Counted from the first letter of the stretch, positions 8,393 through 16,361 are shown. The stretch: 18,066 nucleotides of DNA from Desulfotomaculaceae bacterium (GCA_028704035.1 JAQVLS010000005.1:1-18066); one strand, 5' to 3'. The notes: a model not told the origin generated them from the sequence alone. Program-made: numbers and translations.

Positions 8393-9973
8393 ATGAAAGT
8401 ACTTGTACTGGACAACGTTGAAGAAGAAGGCCTGCAGGCTCTGCGGCGGGAGACTGACATAGAGGTTGATACCAGAAACAAAATGTCTGAGGATGAACTT
8501 GTGGAAATTATCGGCGCCTATGACGGTATGATTGTGCGCAGCGCCACCAAGGTAACCGCCAGGGTGCTGGAACACGCCACAAAAATGAAAGTAGTCGGTC
8601 GTGCCGGGGTGGGCGTCGACAACATAGATATTGCCGCCGCTACCGCCAGGGGGGTCCTCGTAGTCAACGCGCCCGGCGGTAATACAATAGCAGTGGCCGA
8701 GCTGACCATGGCCATGATGCAGTCTCTGGCCCGCAACATTCCCCAGGCCAACGCCAGCCTGCGCGTAGGCAAATGGGATAAGAAAGCGTACAAGGGCGTT
8801 GAACTGCGAGATAAAATTCTCGGTATAATCGGCCTGGGACGGATCGGTTCGGCCGTGTCCAAGCGAGCACAGGGCATGGAAATGACAGTTGTGGCCTATG
8901 ACCCCTATATCACTGAGGAAAAAGCGGAAATGCAAGGCGTCAAACTTATTCCCCTGGAAGAGCTATACAAAAATGCTGACTTTATCACTGTGCACCTGCC
9001 AATGACCAAGGAGTCCAGACACCTTTTGGGTAAAGAAGCCTTTAACCTAATGAAGCCGGGGGTGAGGATTGTAAACTGCGCGCGGGGCGGCGTGATAGAT
9101 GAAACTGCTTTGTATGAAGCAATGAAATTAGGTAAAGTTGCCGGGGCGGCGCTGGATGTTTTTGAAAATGAACCCAATACCGGCAGTCCCCTTTTTGAAT
9201 TAAATAACTTTATCGCCACACCCCATTTGGGCGCGTCCACGTCGGAGGCGCAGCTGTGCGTGGCCTGCGATGTAGCCGAAGAAGTGGTAGCAGCGCTGAG
9301 AGGGGATTTAGTAAAGAACACAGTCAATATTCCGTCTCTCAGCCCGAAAATTATGGCTGCGGTCAAGCCATTTCTTTCGTTGGCCGAAAAGATGGGCAGG
9401 TTTACCGCCCAGTTGATCAGCGGGCGGGTGAATAAAATAGAGATCACTTATAGCGGCGACCTGGCCAACCAGGAGGTGGGACCTATTACCACCGCGCTGT
9501 TAAAGGGGTTTCTGGACACTATCCTGCAGGAAATGGTTAACTATGTAAACGCATCGCTTCTGACAAGAAACCGGGGTATCACTGTTGTTCAAAAACAGGC
9601 TGAACAAGAAGGAGACTATGCCAACCTGATATCAGTCCAGATTATTTCAGACAAGGATGATATTTCGGTGGAAGGCACTGTTTTCAGAGGACACGATCCC
9701 CGTATAGTATCTATTAACGGCTATCACGTCGACGCGGTTCCCGAAGGGCACATCCTTTATGTTCCGCATATAGACAAACCGAGGATTATCGGACCGGTGG
9801 GCAACCTCATCGGCGTCCACAATATAAATATTTCATCGATGCAGGTCGGACGCAAGGTGGTAGGCGGGAAAGCCGTAATGCTGCTCAGCGTTGACGGCCT
9901 AGTGCAGGATGATACACTGGCGGAAATTGCCAAGATTGACGGAGTGCTGGGCGTCAAAAACGTCATCATCTAA
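8393..9973 (+). CDS. serA: D-3-phosphoglycerate dehydrogenase
   Basis: First step of serine synthesis: 3-phosphoglycerate plus NAD+ gives 3-phosphohydroxypyruvate. The start is ATG 8393, 9 bases after GGGAGG (8378-8383), which lies at the end of the aminotransferase gene, so translation is probably coupled. Upstream TTG codons at 8387 and 8390 are less suitable. It has 526 residues, the long SerA form. The Rossmann nucleotide motif is GLGRIG at residues 147-152. The catalytic triad appears as Arg231 in NCARGG, Glu260 in ENEP and His278 in TPHLGAST. Next come an allosteric substrate-binding (ASB) domain and a C-terminal ACT domain from about residue 455 (IIGPVGNLIGVHNINISSM), where serine usually binds for feedback inhibition. 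The operon is therefore likely controlled twice, by charged tRNA level at the T-box and by serine at the enzyme. Confidence 0.97.
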   Translation: MKVLVLDNVEEEGLQALRRETDIEVDTRNKMSEDELVEIIGAYDGMIVRSATKVTARVLEHATKMKVVGRAGVGVDNIDIAAATARGVLVVNAPGGNTIAVAELTMAMMQSLARNIPQANASLRVGKWDKKAYKGVELRDKILGIIGLGRIGSAVSKRAQGMEMTVVAYDPYITEEKAEMQGVKLIPLEELYKNADFITVHLPMTKESRHLLGKEAFNLMKPGVRIVNCARGGVIDETALYEAMKLGKVAGAALDVFENEPNTGSPLFELNNFIATPHLGASTSEAQLCVACDVAEEVVAALRGDLVKNTVNIPSLSPKIMAAVKPFLSLAEKMGRFTAQLISGRVNKIEITYSGDLANQEVGPITTALLKGFLDTILQEMVNYVNASLLTRNRGITVVQKQAEQEGDYANLISVQIISDKDDISVEGTVFRGHDPRIVSINGYHVDAVPEGHILYVPHIDKPRIIGPVGNLIGVHNINISSMQVGRKVVGGKAVMLLSVDGLVQDDTLAEIAKIDGVLGVKNVII

Positions 9974-9984
9974 AAAACAAGATC

Positions 9985-10034
9985 GGGGACATACCTCGGC
10001 TCCAAAGCCAATCCCCAATAAGAGGCGTGTCCCC
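9985..10034. repeat. REP-like palindrome after serA
   Basis: GGGGACATACCTC (9985-9997) and GAGGCGTGTCCCC (10022-10034) form an imperfect 13-bp inverted repeat with one wobble and one mismatch. Elements with GGGGACA...TGTCCCC arms are, from general knowledge, scattered through many Firmicutes genomes and resemble REP sequences mobilised by RAYT-type Y1 transposases. It could also serve as a serA terminator, but no T-tract follows. Confidence 0.6.
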
Positions 10035-10077
10035 ATTTCTCTGTCTTGGTATCATGAAACGACACAATGCTGCAGAA

Positions 10078-10147
10078 ATACCTATGACAGAGGTATGGCC
10101 CCAAAGAGCCACAATAAAAAAGTGTCAACAACCCCGTCCCCTGACAC
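10078..10147. repeat. Second REP-like unit with two hairpins
   Basis: Two perfect 6-bp inverted repeats: ATACCT (10078-10083)/AGGTAT (10091-10096), and GTGTCA (10122-10127)/TGACAC (10142-10147) around a C-rich loop with CCCCGTCCCC. The GTGTCA...CGTCCCCTGACAC pattern is the familiar dispersed repeat of Clostridia genomes. With the 9985-10034 palindrome it forms a composite repeat island of about 160 bases between serA and serS. Confidence 0.55.
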
Positions 10148-10159
10148 CCCGATCCATAT

Positions 10160-10188
10160 TTTACAAATACGCGTCCATGTAGTATAAT
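10160..10188 (+). promoter_or_regulatory. Sigma-A promoter of serS
   Basis: TTTACA (10160-10165), a 17-base spacer and perfect TATAAT (10183-10188). Expected start near 10195, leaving a leader of under 40 bases to ATG 10233, too short for a T-box. serS therefore seems constitutive and separate from the T-box operon. Confidence 0.85.
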
Positions 10189-10232
10189 GGTTGAGCTTTA
10201 CATATCGTTAATTTCTAATGGGGGCAGATTAC

Positions 10233-11504
10233 ATGCTTGATCTAAAATTTGTGCGCGGCAACTCGCAGAAGGTGCAGGAAGCCCTGGCCAGCCGCGGAGC
10301 AAAACTTTCACTCGCAGAATTTATCCGGCTTGACGAGCAGCGTCGCGAAAAACTTTTTACCGTAGAACAGATGAAGAACCGGCGCAATGTTGTCTCAGAG
10401 GAGATCGGCCGGCTGAAAAAAGTCGGCAAAGACGCACCGGACATGGTTGTGGAAATGCGCGACCTTTCCAGGTCGATCAAAAAAAAAGACGAAGAGATTA
10501 AGGTAGTAGAGGGCAGGCTGCAGGAGATCTTGCTGGATATTCCAAATATCCCGCACGAGTCGGTGCCGGTGGGAGTGGACGCCGCTGACAACCCGGTTGT
10601 GCGCGAGTGGGGGAAGCCCAGGGATTTTGGCTTTAGTCCCAGGCCTCACTGGGAAATTGGGGAAAACCTGAATATACTCGACTTTGAGCGGGGCGGCAAG
10701 GTCACCGGGGCGAGGTTCTGTTTTTACAAAGGGCTCGGCGCCAAGCTGGAACGGGCATTGATCAGCTTTATGCTGGATCTGCACACCAGTGAACATGGTT
10801 ATACGGAAATATTTCCGCCCTTCATGGTCAACCGCGACAGCATGATCGGCACCGGGCAGCTGCCCAAATTTGCCGAGGACATGTTCAAAATAGAAGGAAC
10901 GGAGTATTATCTCATTCCTACGGCTGAAGTGCCGGTAACCAACCTGTATCGCAACGAGATCCTGGACGGCGATAAATTGCCTATTTTGCACTGCGCCTAC
11001 AGCGCCTGTTTCAGGGCTGAGGCGGGCGCCGCCGGTCGCGATACCAGGGGCTTAATCCGGCTGCACCAGTTCAATAAGGTGGAATTGGTCAAGTTCTGTA
11101 AACCGGGGGAATCTTACGATGAATTGGAAAAGCTGACCGGGAACGCGGAAAGGGTGCTTCAGCTTCTGGGGCTGCCCTACCGGGTTGTGCTCCTGTGCAC
11201 CGGCGATACGGGCTTCTCATCGGCGAAAACATACGATCTTGAGGTTTGGCTGCCCAGCTACCAGGACTACAAGGAGATTTCCTCCTGTAGCAACTTTGGT
11301 GATTTCCAGGCGCGGCGAGCCGGTATCAGATACAGGAACGACAAAGGCAAGGCTGAGCTGGCACATACCCTGAACGGATCGGGGCTGGCAGTGGGCCGGA
11401 CGGTAGCCGCAATCATGGAGAACTGCCAGGAGGCCGACGGGACGATAACCATACCGGAGGTGCTGCGGCCGTATATGGGTGGTCTGGACAGGATCGGTTT
11501 ATAG
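10233..11504 (+). CDS. serS: Seryl-tRNA synthetase
   Basis: Class II aminoacyl-tRNA synthetase that charges tRNA-Ser in the cytoplasm. I place the start at ATG 10233 ([10 protein letters not shown], the standard SerRS beginning; GGGGG 8 bases upstream), not ATG 10218. This gives 423 residues, the usual size. The N-terminal arm, about residues 25-100, is the long antiparallel coiled coil that grips the long variable arm of tRNA-Ser, here rich in Lys, Glu and Arg. The catalytic core shows motif 2 as [22 protein letters not shown] and motif 3 as [16 protein letters not shown], with the TAEVP segment of the active site. It is followed by two of its own substrate tRNA genes, a grouping that makes functional sense. 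Unlike many Firmicutes serS genes it has no T-box leader. Confidence 0.98.
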   Translation: MLDLKFVRGNSQKVQEALASRGAKLSLAEFIRLDEQRREKLFTVEQMKNRRNVVSEEIGRLKKVGKDAPDMVVEMRDLSRSIKKKDEEIKVVEGRLQEILLDIPNIPHESVPVGVDAADNPVVREWGKPRDFGFSPRPHWEIGENLNILDFERGGKVTGARFCFYKGLGAKLERALISFMLDLHTSEHGYTEIFPPFMVNRDSMIGTGQLPKFAEDMFKIEGTEYYLIPTAEVPVTNLYRNEILDGDKLPILHCAYSACFRAEAGAAGRDTRGLIRLHQFNKVELVKFCKPGESYDELEKLTGNAERVLQLLGLPYRVVLLCTGDTGFSSAKTYDLEVWLPSYQDYKEISSCSNFGDFQARRAGIRYRNDKGKAELAHTLNGSGLAVGRTVAAIMENCQEADGTITIPEVLRPYMGGLDRIGL

Positions 11505-11512
11505 CAGGTTTA

Positions 11513-11541
11513 TTGACACCGTATTTAATCTATGTTAGACT
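11513..11541 (+). promoter_or_regulatory. Promoter upstream of the tRNA-Ser(UGA) gene
   Basis: Perfect TTGACA (11513-11518), 17 bases, TAGACT (11536-11541) preceded by TGT (extended -10). A perfect TATAAT at 11543-11548 lies 24 bases from the -35, which is too far. It begins right after the serS stop codon and would give a leader of about 130 bases before the tRNA, which is long for a tRNA promoter. Confidence 0.6.
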
Positions 11542-11675
11542 TTATAATGCCTTAAGAAGCATACAACCTTAATACGGATGATAAACTTGATATGATAAGC
11601 AAATTGGATGAAAAGGAAATTACCAAGGACGATTTCCTACAATCAATCCGACGTCCGACGACCGACGACTGAATT

Positions 11676-11765
11676 GGAGGGGTGTCCGAGCGGTTGAAGG
11701 AGGCGGTCTTGAAAACCGTTGGTCCTTTACGGGTCCCGTGGGTTCGAATCCCACCCCCTCCGCCA
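11676..11765 (+). tRNA. tRNA-Ser, anticodon UGA
   Basis: Class II tRNA of 90 bases with CCA encoded. The acceptor GGAGGGG pairs with CCCCTCC, the discriminator is G. The anticodon stem GCGGT/ACCGT carries loop CTTGAAA with anticodon TGA, reading UCA and other UCN codons. A long variable arm (TGGTCC...GGGTCCC region) and the T arm GTGGG-TTCGAAT-CCCAC follow. It lies 171 bases after serS. Its anticodon and GCCA end match the candidate specifier and the UGGC bulge of the T-box at 6951-7190. Confidence 0.97.
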
Positions 11766-11799
11766 ATATTTGATACCGGACATTTTTTCAGTTTTAATT

Positions 11800-11828
11800 T
11801 TGACTGGAAAGCAATAAAAATGTAAAAT
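11800..11828 (+). promoter_or_regulatory. Promoter of tRNA-Ser(GCU)
   Basis: TTGACT (11800-11805), 17 bases, TAAAAT (11823-11828), with TATAAT overlapping at 11828-11833. Transcription would start close to the tRNA 5' end at 11847, so the second tRNA can be made independently of the first. Confidence 0.65.
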
Positions 11829-11846
11829 ATAATATATAAGATTTAT

Positions 11847-11941
11847 GGAGAGTTGGCCGAGTAGGTTGAAGGCGCTCGCCTGCTAAGCGAGTATACGGGC
11901 ATAAACCTGTATCGAGGGTTCGAATCCCTCACTCTCCGCCA
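11847..11941 (+). tRNA. tRNA-Ser, anticodon GCU
   Basis: Class II tRNA of 95 bases with CCA encoded. The acceptor GGAGAGT pairs with ACTCTCC, discriminator G. The anticodon stem CTCGC/GCGAG carries loop CTGCTAA with anticodon GCT, reading AGC and AGU. The variable arm TATACGGGCATAAACCTGTAT is long, and the T arm is GAGGG-TTCGAAT-CCCTC. Together with the UGA gene upstream it covers the AGY box and much of the UCN box. Confidence 0.97.
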
Positions 11942-11986
11942 GAAAGAAACGGCAGTTTTCCGTCAGGAAAGCTGCCGTTTCTTTCT
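11941..11986 (+). terminator. Very long hairpin terminator after the tRNA pair
   Basis: A 15-bp perfect outer stem (11941-11955 with 11972-11986) continues through one wobble into TTTCC/GGAAA with a GTCA tetraloop, about 21 pairs in all. It starts at the final A of the tRNA CCA end. The 3' arm ends TTTCTTTCT rather than in a clean T-run, so it may act as terminator, as tRNA 3'-processing boundary, or both. Confidence 0.75.
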
Positions 11987-12302
11987 GGATTCTTATAAAC
12001 ATTTTTAAATATCTTGTTTTGCGGATTTATTTACTTGGGCAATTCAACAGAATTTAATTCCTATCCAAAGCACAAGCATCCATCCTCTTTCCGGCTCATA
12101 TTATACTTCAGTGAATGAAGCAATTAACAAATATTTGAAATCTATTTGCCAAATATAACTTTTTCGTAACAATTCTTAAGCAATTTGTAAAGCAATAACG
12201 CAAAAAAATTGGTATTGTGTAGAAAAAGGGCATACCAGGACCAGCCAAAAGGCGTCGTGGGATTTTGAATTAGACTTTGGGACGGAGCGTGAATATTAAC
12301 AA
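11987..12302. other. Spacer upstream of the acyltransferase operon
   Basis: No gene is seen. It contains an AT-rich palindrome, ATATTTG (12131-12137) with CAAATAT (12150-12156), then three phased CAAT repeats (12167-12196) and a possible extended -10, TGG-TATTGT (12210-12218), with no good -35. The layout suits an activator-dependent promoter for the operon at 12303. Confidence 0.5.
12167..12196 (+). promoter_or_regulatory. Candidate OmpR-family binding site: three phased repeats
   Basis: TAACAAT (12167-12173), TAAGCAAT (12177-12184) and TAAAGCAAT (12188-12196). Their CAAT cores start at 12170, 12181 and 12193, 11 and 12 bases apart, so they lie on nearly one face of the helix. OmpR/PhoB-type regulators usually bind such head-to-tail repeats. 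The last repeat covers the -35 position of the candidate TATTGT -10 at 12213. Confidence 0.45.
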
Positions 12303-14240
12303 ATGGCAGGGGATGGAAAGCCTGGGTTTGATGAGCGTCATGAACAGAGCCCACTTCACTCGAGACGCTATATGCCGGGACTGGATGGACTGCGGGCCCT
12401 GGCGGTGATAGCGGTGATTGCTTACCATCAAGATATGCCCTGGGCTCCGGGAGGGCTCCTGGGCGTATGCTTATTCTTTGTGCTGTCCGGTTACCTTATC
12501 ACCGACATTTTGGTTGCCCAATGGAAGCCTTCGGCAGGGCTAAACCTGAAAGAATTCTGGCTGAGCCGGGCGCGGCGGTTGTTGCCCGCCCTGTTTGTCA
12601 TGCTGACGGGGGTTATAATCTGGATTTCTTTATTCGATCCGACCCGGCTGTCGTCCCTGTGGGACGACGTTCTAGCCGCGTTATTCTATGCAAACAACTG
12701 GTGGCAAATCTTTCACAATGTATCTTACTTTGACAGCTTCGGGCTGCCTTCGCCTTTAGGGCACCTGTGGTCTTTAGCTGTGGAAGAACAGTTTTATCTG
12801 GTTTGGCCTTTGCTATTGGGGCTGGGCTTGCGCTATATTACACAACGAGGCCGCTTAGCCGGTTTAATAGCAGCCCTGGCTATGGCTTCAGCCGCCGCGA
12901 TGGCCATTGTATATACGCCCGGCCTGGATCCCAGCCGTGTCTACTATGGCACCGATACACGCGCTTTTTCTTTGCTTATTGGCGCGGTACTGGCGCTCAT
13001 ATGGCCCAGCCGAAAAATGTCTGACAATCTGTCTCCCGGGGGCCGTATGGGGCTCGATGCCGCCGGAGGGGCGGCGCTTCTGGTTGTGTTATGGATGATT
13101 TGGCAAAGCAATCAATACCATTCATCCCTATATTACGGCGGTCTTTTGCTTTTCTCTGTCGCTGCAGCCGTGGTGGTGGCAGTACTGGCTCATCCCGCCA
13201 GCCGGTTGGGCCGGATTTTCGGCGTCCAACCCCTGCGGTTCCTGGGTGTCTGTTCATATGGGATCTATCTGTGGCACTACCCGGTGATTGTGCTGACAAG
13301 CCCCGCCGTTAACACCGGAGGGCCGGACATCCAGCTGGCGCTGGGGCAGACAGCCTTGAGCGTTTCCCTGGCGGTATTTTCCTGGTTCTTCATCGAAGCG
13401 CCGATTCGCCGCGGCTATTGGAAAGAATTTTTGCCGGGGCTGCTGTGTCAATTAAAGGGGTGGCAAAAACCTTTGGGGATCCCGGGAAAGGGTGCTTTGA
13501 CAGTGTTTTTAAGTGTGCTTATTCTTGCGGTTAGCGGGTGCGCAATGATCGGCCAGACGAAACAAACGAATATAGAACCCGGGATCGCCGGCGCATTGGA
13601 ACAAACAAAGCCTGTTGGGACGGGACTGCGGGAAAGTGAAGTAAATAGCGACGGGCAAAATTCCGGGGTAGCGGAAACGATTTTGGGAAATGAAGAAAAT
13701 GGAACCGGGGAAAAACTTGGGGCCGAAGAAACGGCTATGGGTGAGGATAAAAAGGATTTGTTTACAGATAAAAGCGTCACTGTTATTGGAGATTCGGTCA
13801 TGATCAATGTCGGACCCGAACTGAAGAAGCTTTCTCCAGATATTGTCGTGGATGCGGAACTGGGCCGGCAGATGTTTCAGGCGCCGCAGGTAATAGAAAA
13901 TCTTAAAGAACAGGGTGTTCTGGGGGAGACGGTGGTGATCGCGCTGGGGTCAAATGGATCATTTACAGAGGGCCAGTTTGTGGATATACTGAACTTGCTT
14001 GGACGGGAGAGGCGGATCGTGCTGGTGAATACCCGTGTGCCGAAACCGTGGGAAAGTGTGGTCAATCAGATTTTAGCCCGGGCTGCGGCCGCTGATCCGG
14101 AAATAGAACTGGTGGATTGGCATGGGGCAAGCAGCGGCCATGACGACTATTTCTACCCCGACGGGGTCCACCTTAACCCGGCGGGAATTCAAGCTTATGC
14201 CGCGCTTGTTTCGGGCGCTTTCGCCTCGTATGATTTTTAA
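12303..14240 (+). CDS. OafA/OatA-type membrane O-acyltransferase with SGNH domain
   Basis: A 645-residue acyltransferase-3 family protein, probably transferring acetyl groups to a cell-wall polymer. The membrane part (about residues 25-416, ten or more helices) begins PGLDGLRALAVIAVIAYH with the conserved His, then RARRLLPALF and HLWSLAVEEQFYLVWP, all family signatures. The last helix ends near residue 416, followed by a Glu/Gly/Asn-rich linker to about 490. The C-terminal domain has the SGNH blocks: GDS with Ser498, GSNG, and DGVH with Asp620 and His623. This is the architecture of Gram-positive peptidoglycan O-acetyltransferase OatA, with catalysis outside the cell. The exact polymer is not provable here. 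The ribosome site for ATG 12303 is weak (GGAGCG 13 bases upstream), and ATG 12372 is an alternative. It heads an operon, with the regulator gene 13 bases downstream. Confidence 0.92.
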   Translation: MAGDGKPGFDERHEQSPLHSRRYMPGLDGLRALAVIAVIAYHQDMPWAPGGLLGVCLFFVLSGYLITDILVAQWKPSAGLNLKEFWLSRARRLLPALFVMLTGVIIWISLFDPTRLSSLWDDVLAALFYANNWWQIFHNVSYFDSFGLPSPLGHLWSLAVEEQFYLVWPLLLGLGLRYITQRGRLAGLIAALAMASAAAMAIVYTPGLDPSRVYYGTDTRAFSLLIGAVLALIWPSRKMSDNLSPGGRMGLDAAGGAALLVVLWMIWQSNQYHSSLYYGGLLLFSVAAAVVVAVLAHPASRLGRIFGVQPLRFLGVCSYGIYLWHYPVIVLTSPAVNTGGPDIQLALGQTALSVSLAVFSWFFIEAPIRRGYWKEFLPGLLCQLKGWQKPLGIPGKGALTVFLSVLILAVSGCAMIGQTKQTNIEPGIAGALEQTKPVGTGLRESEVNSDGQNSGVAETILGNEENGTGEKLGAEETAMGEDKKDLFTDKSVTVIGDSVMINVGPELKKLSPDIVVDAELGRQMFQAPQVIENLKEQGVLGETVVIALGSNGSFTEGQFVDILNLLGRERRIVLVNTRVPKPWESVVNQILARAAAADPEIELVDWHGASSGHDDYFYPDGVHLNPAGIQAYAALVSGAFASYDF

Positions 14241-14253
14241 ATGGAGAAATCAG

Positions 14254-14964
14254 ATGAACGATATAAAAAGTAAAATACTGGTTGTTGAAGATGAGGAATC
14301 GATCAGGCGTTTTATCACCCTTAACCTGAGTGTGGTCGGATATGAAGTGGGAGAAGCGGAGAGTGGGGAGAAAGCCCTCACGATGCTAAGGAGCTTTAGG
14401 CCCGATGTTACCGTATTAGACCTGATGCTGCCGGGGATCAGCGGCTTCGAAGTCTGTCGGCAGATCCGTAAAATGATGCCCGAAACATTTGTGATCATGC
14501 TGACGGCGAAGGGGCTGGACACAGATAAAATCCTTGGCCTGGAGCTGGGTGCGGACGATTATTTGGTCAAACCATTTAACCCCTTTGAGCTGATAGCGCG
14601 GATCAAGGCCATGCTAAGGCGCAGGACACATTTTAAGGTTGGAAGAAAAGTCCTTCAAAGCGGGTATTTATGTTTGGACGTCGTGGCCAATAAATTTTTC
14701 AAAAAGGGTGTGGAAATTGAATTAACGCCGACCGAATTTGCCTTACTGAAGATGTTTATGGAAAACCAGGGGCAGGCGCTTAAGCGAAATGAAATACTGA
14801 ATGCTGTCTGGGGAGAAAATTATTTTGGGGATACGAAAACTTTGGATGTACATATCAGGCGGCTGAGGGAAAAGATTGAGAATAACCCGTCTGAGCCTGA
14901 TCACATAAAAACGGTTTGGGGTTCCGGGTATCGATTGCAGGCGGAGCCGGACAGGGGCACTTAA
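14254..14964 (+). CDS. OmpR/PhoB-family response regulator
   Basis: A 236-residue two-component regulator. The start is ATG 14254 with GGAGA 6 bases before it. The frame is open further upstream, but only inside the acyltransferase gene. The receiver domain has acidic Glu12/Asp13, phosphoacceptor Asp56 in VLDLMLPG, the switch threonine in MLTAKG, and Lys106 in LVKPFNP. The C-terminal winged-helix DNA-binding domain includes ELTPTEFALLKMF and TLDVHIRRLREKIE, ending with the usual TVWGSGYRL. It is a typical DNA-binding transcription factor, phosphorylated by the kinase encoded next. Its stop codon overlaps the kinase start by one base (TAATG), implying coupled translation. It probably controls this operon through the repeats at 12167-12196. 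That target is inferred from position. Confidence 0.96.
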   Translation: MNDIKSKILVVEDEESIRRFITLNLSVVGYEVGEAESGEKALTMLRSFRPDVTVLDLMLPGISGFEVCRQIRKMMPETFVIMLTAKGLDTDKILGLELGADDYLVKPFNPFELIARIKAMLRRRTHFKVGRKVLQSGYLCLDVVANKFFKKGVEIELTPTEFALLKMFMENQGQALKRNEILNAVWGENYFGDTKTLDVHIRRLREKIENNPSEPDHIKTVWGSGYRLQAEPDRGT

Positions 14965-16361
14965 TGAAAGGGAAAAGTATCCGAGTCAGGTTAACCGCCA
15001 ATTTTGTGATCGTCATTATTTTCACGGTGGCGATCCTTGAAACGCTCCTTATTTATATCGTCCGCCAGAACTATTACAGCAGTCTTGAAGGCAGTCTCAA
15101 CAACCAGATAAATATTTGCGCGGAGATGTACACGAAGTATTTTTCGGATACATCCCTGCAAGATAATGTGCTTTATAATGTTGACGCATTTTGGAACCAG
15201 AGTAATGCCGAGGTGCAGATTGTCGACCGGAACGGCAATATTATAATGGATTCACAGGGCAGCATTGCGCAGGAAATGACGGGTAAGGATATCGAGGAAG
15301 CTTTAACCGGCAAAACGGGTGTATGGGTTGGCTACTTAAACGGGCAAAAAGTTATGGCTGTCGCTAATCCGCTTATATCGGACGATCAAATCGCAGGCGC
15401 CCTGCGGTTTATCGCATCTTTGAGCGCTGTTGACCAGGATATTGCCAAAACGGAGAAAATCTTTATCTTAATCGGTCTGTTTGTAATCCTTATCGTGGGT
15501 TCGATCAGCATTTTTTTCGCCAATACCATCATTGTACCTTTGCAGGAAGTTACGGCGGTGGCGCAAAGAATGGCGGCGGGCAACTTTCAAATAAAGAGCA
15601 AAAAAACGCGCGATGATGAAATCGGCAAGCTTTCCGACACATTGAATTATTTGGCTGATGAAATTGTAAAAAAGGAACTGCTCAAAAATGACTTTATTTC
15701 ATCTGTGTCGCATGAGCTGCGTACGCCATTGACATCCATTAAGGGCTGGGCGATAACTTTACAAAACGAAAGCTTTCAGCAGAAAGAGACGCTCAACGAC
15801 GGCCTGAATATTATTTCCAAAGAGAGTGAACGGCTTACTCACATGGTTGAAGAGCTTCTGGATTTTTCCAGGTTTGTTTCCGGCCGGATCAAACTCAACC
15901 CGGAAGACGTGAGCCTGGTTAATCTGTTTAAACATTTGCACAAACAATTGACCCCCCGGGCAGTAAGGGAAAATATGGATTTTACCGTTGATTGTCCTGA
16001 AAACATGCCAAATATTTATGCGGACGCGGATCGTCTGAAACAGTTGTTTATTAATATTCTGGACAATGCCTTTAATTTCAATCAGCCGGGGGGCTATGTC
16101 CATTTTAAAGCGGAGGTGCAAGGAGAAGGGTTTAAATTTATCATTTCTGATAACGGCTACGGGATAGCTGCAGATGAACTGCCCATGATCAAAGAAAAAT
16201 TTTATAAGGGAAAAAGCTCTCGTTCCAAAAACGGGATCGGGCTTTCGATTTGCGAGGAGATTGTCAGCCTAATGGGCGGAAAAATGGAAATCAGCAGCGA
16301 GCTGAATAAAAGAACGGATGTGGTGGTAATCTTGCCCAAAGGGGAGCGTACAGATGCTTAA
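14964..16361 (+). CDS. Membrane sensor histidine kinase
   Basis: A 465-residue kinase starting at ATG 14964, which overlaps the regulator stop. ACAGGGG lies 6 bases upstream. Domains: transmembrane helix 1 (about residues 10-33), an extracytoplasmic sensor of about 130 residues with VQIVDRNGNIIMDS, a pattern seen in PAS/Cache-like sensors such as those of WalK and PhoR relatives, transmembrane helix 2 (about 165-187), HAMP, HisKA with phosphoacceptor His250 in SVSHELRTPLTSIKG, and HATPase_c with the N box ILDNAFNFN, the G1 box DNGYGI and the G2 box GIGLSICEEIV. No internal PAS domain is seen after HAMP. It pairs with the adjacent OmpR regulator. Its last 8 bases overlap the lipoprotein gene, so that protein is a good candidate partner or modulator of the outer sensor. 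The stimulus is unknown. Confidence 0.95.
   Translation: MKGKSIRVRLTANFVIVIIFTVAILETLLIYIVRQNYYSSLEGSLNNQINICAEMYTKYFSDTSLQDNVLYNVDAFWNQSNAEVQIVDRNGNIIMDSQGSIAQEMTGKDIEEALTGKTGVWVGYLNGQKVMAVANPLISDDQIAGALRFIASLSAVDQDIAKTEKIFILIGLFVILIVGSISIFFANTIIVPLQEVTAVAQRMAAGNFQIKSKKTRDDEIGKLSDTLNYLADEIVKKELLKNDFISSVSHELRTPLTSIKGWAITLQNESFQQKETLNDGLNIISKESERLTHMVEELLDFSRFVSGRIKLNPEDVSLVNLFKHLHKQLTPRAVRENMDFTVDCPENMPNIYADADRLKQLFINILDNAFNFNQPGGYVHFKAEVQGEGFKFIISDNGYGIAADELPMIKEKFYKGKSSRSKNGIGLSICEEIVSLMGGKMEISSELNKRTDVVVILPKGERTDA

Noticed and set aside
9909..10187. 92-residue plus-strand frame over the end of serA
   Set aside because: It overlaps serA in another frame and then runs through the REP-like palindromes. 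No ribosome site, composition not protein-like.
10034..10232. A second T-box in front of serS
   Set aside because: No AGGGTGGNACCGCG element is present, and the serS leader after its promoter is under 40 bases.
11543..11548. Perfect TATAAT as the -10 of the tRNA-Ser promoter
   Set aside because: It is 24 bases from TTGACA at 11513 and no other -35 fits. TAGACT at 17 bases with TGT is the better match.
12997..13451. Minus-strand frames within the acyltransferase gene
   Set aside because: They are out-of-frame shadows. The plus-strand protein has clear family motifs across the region.
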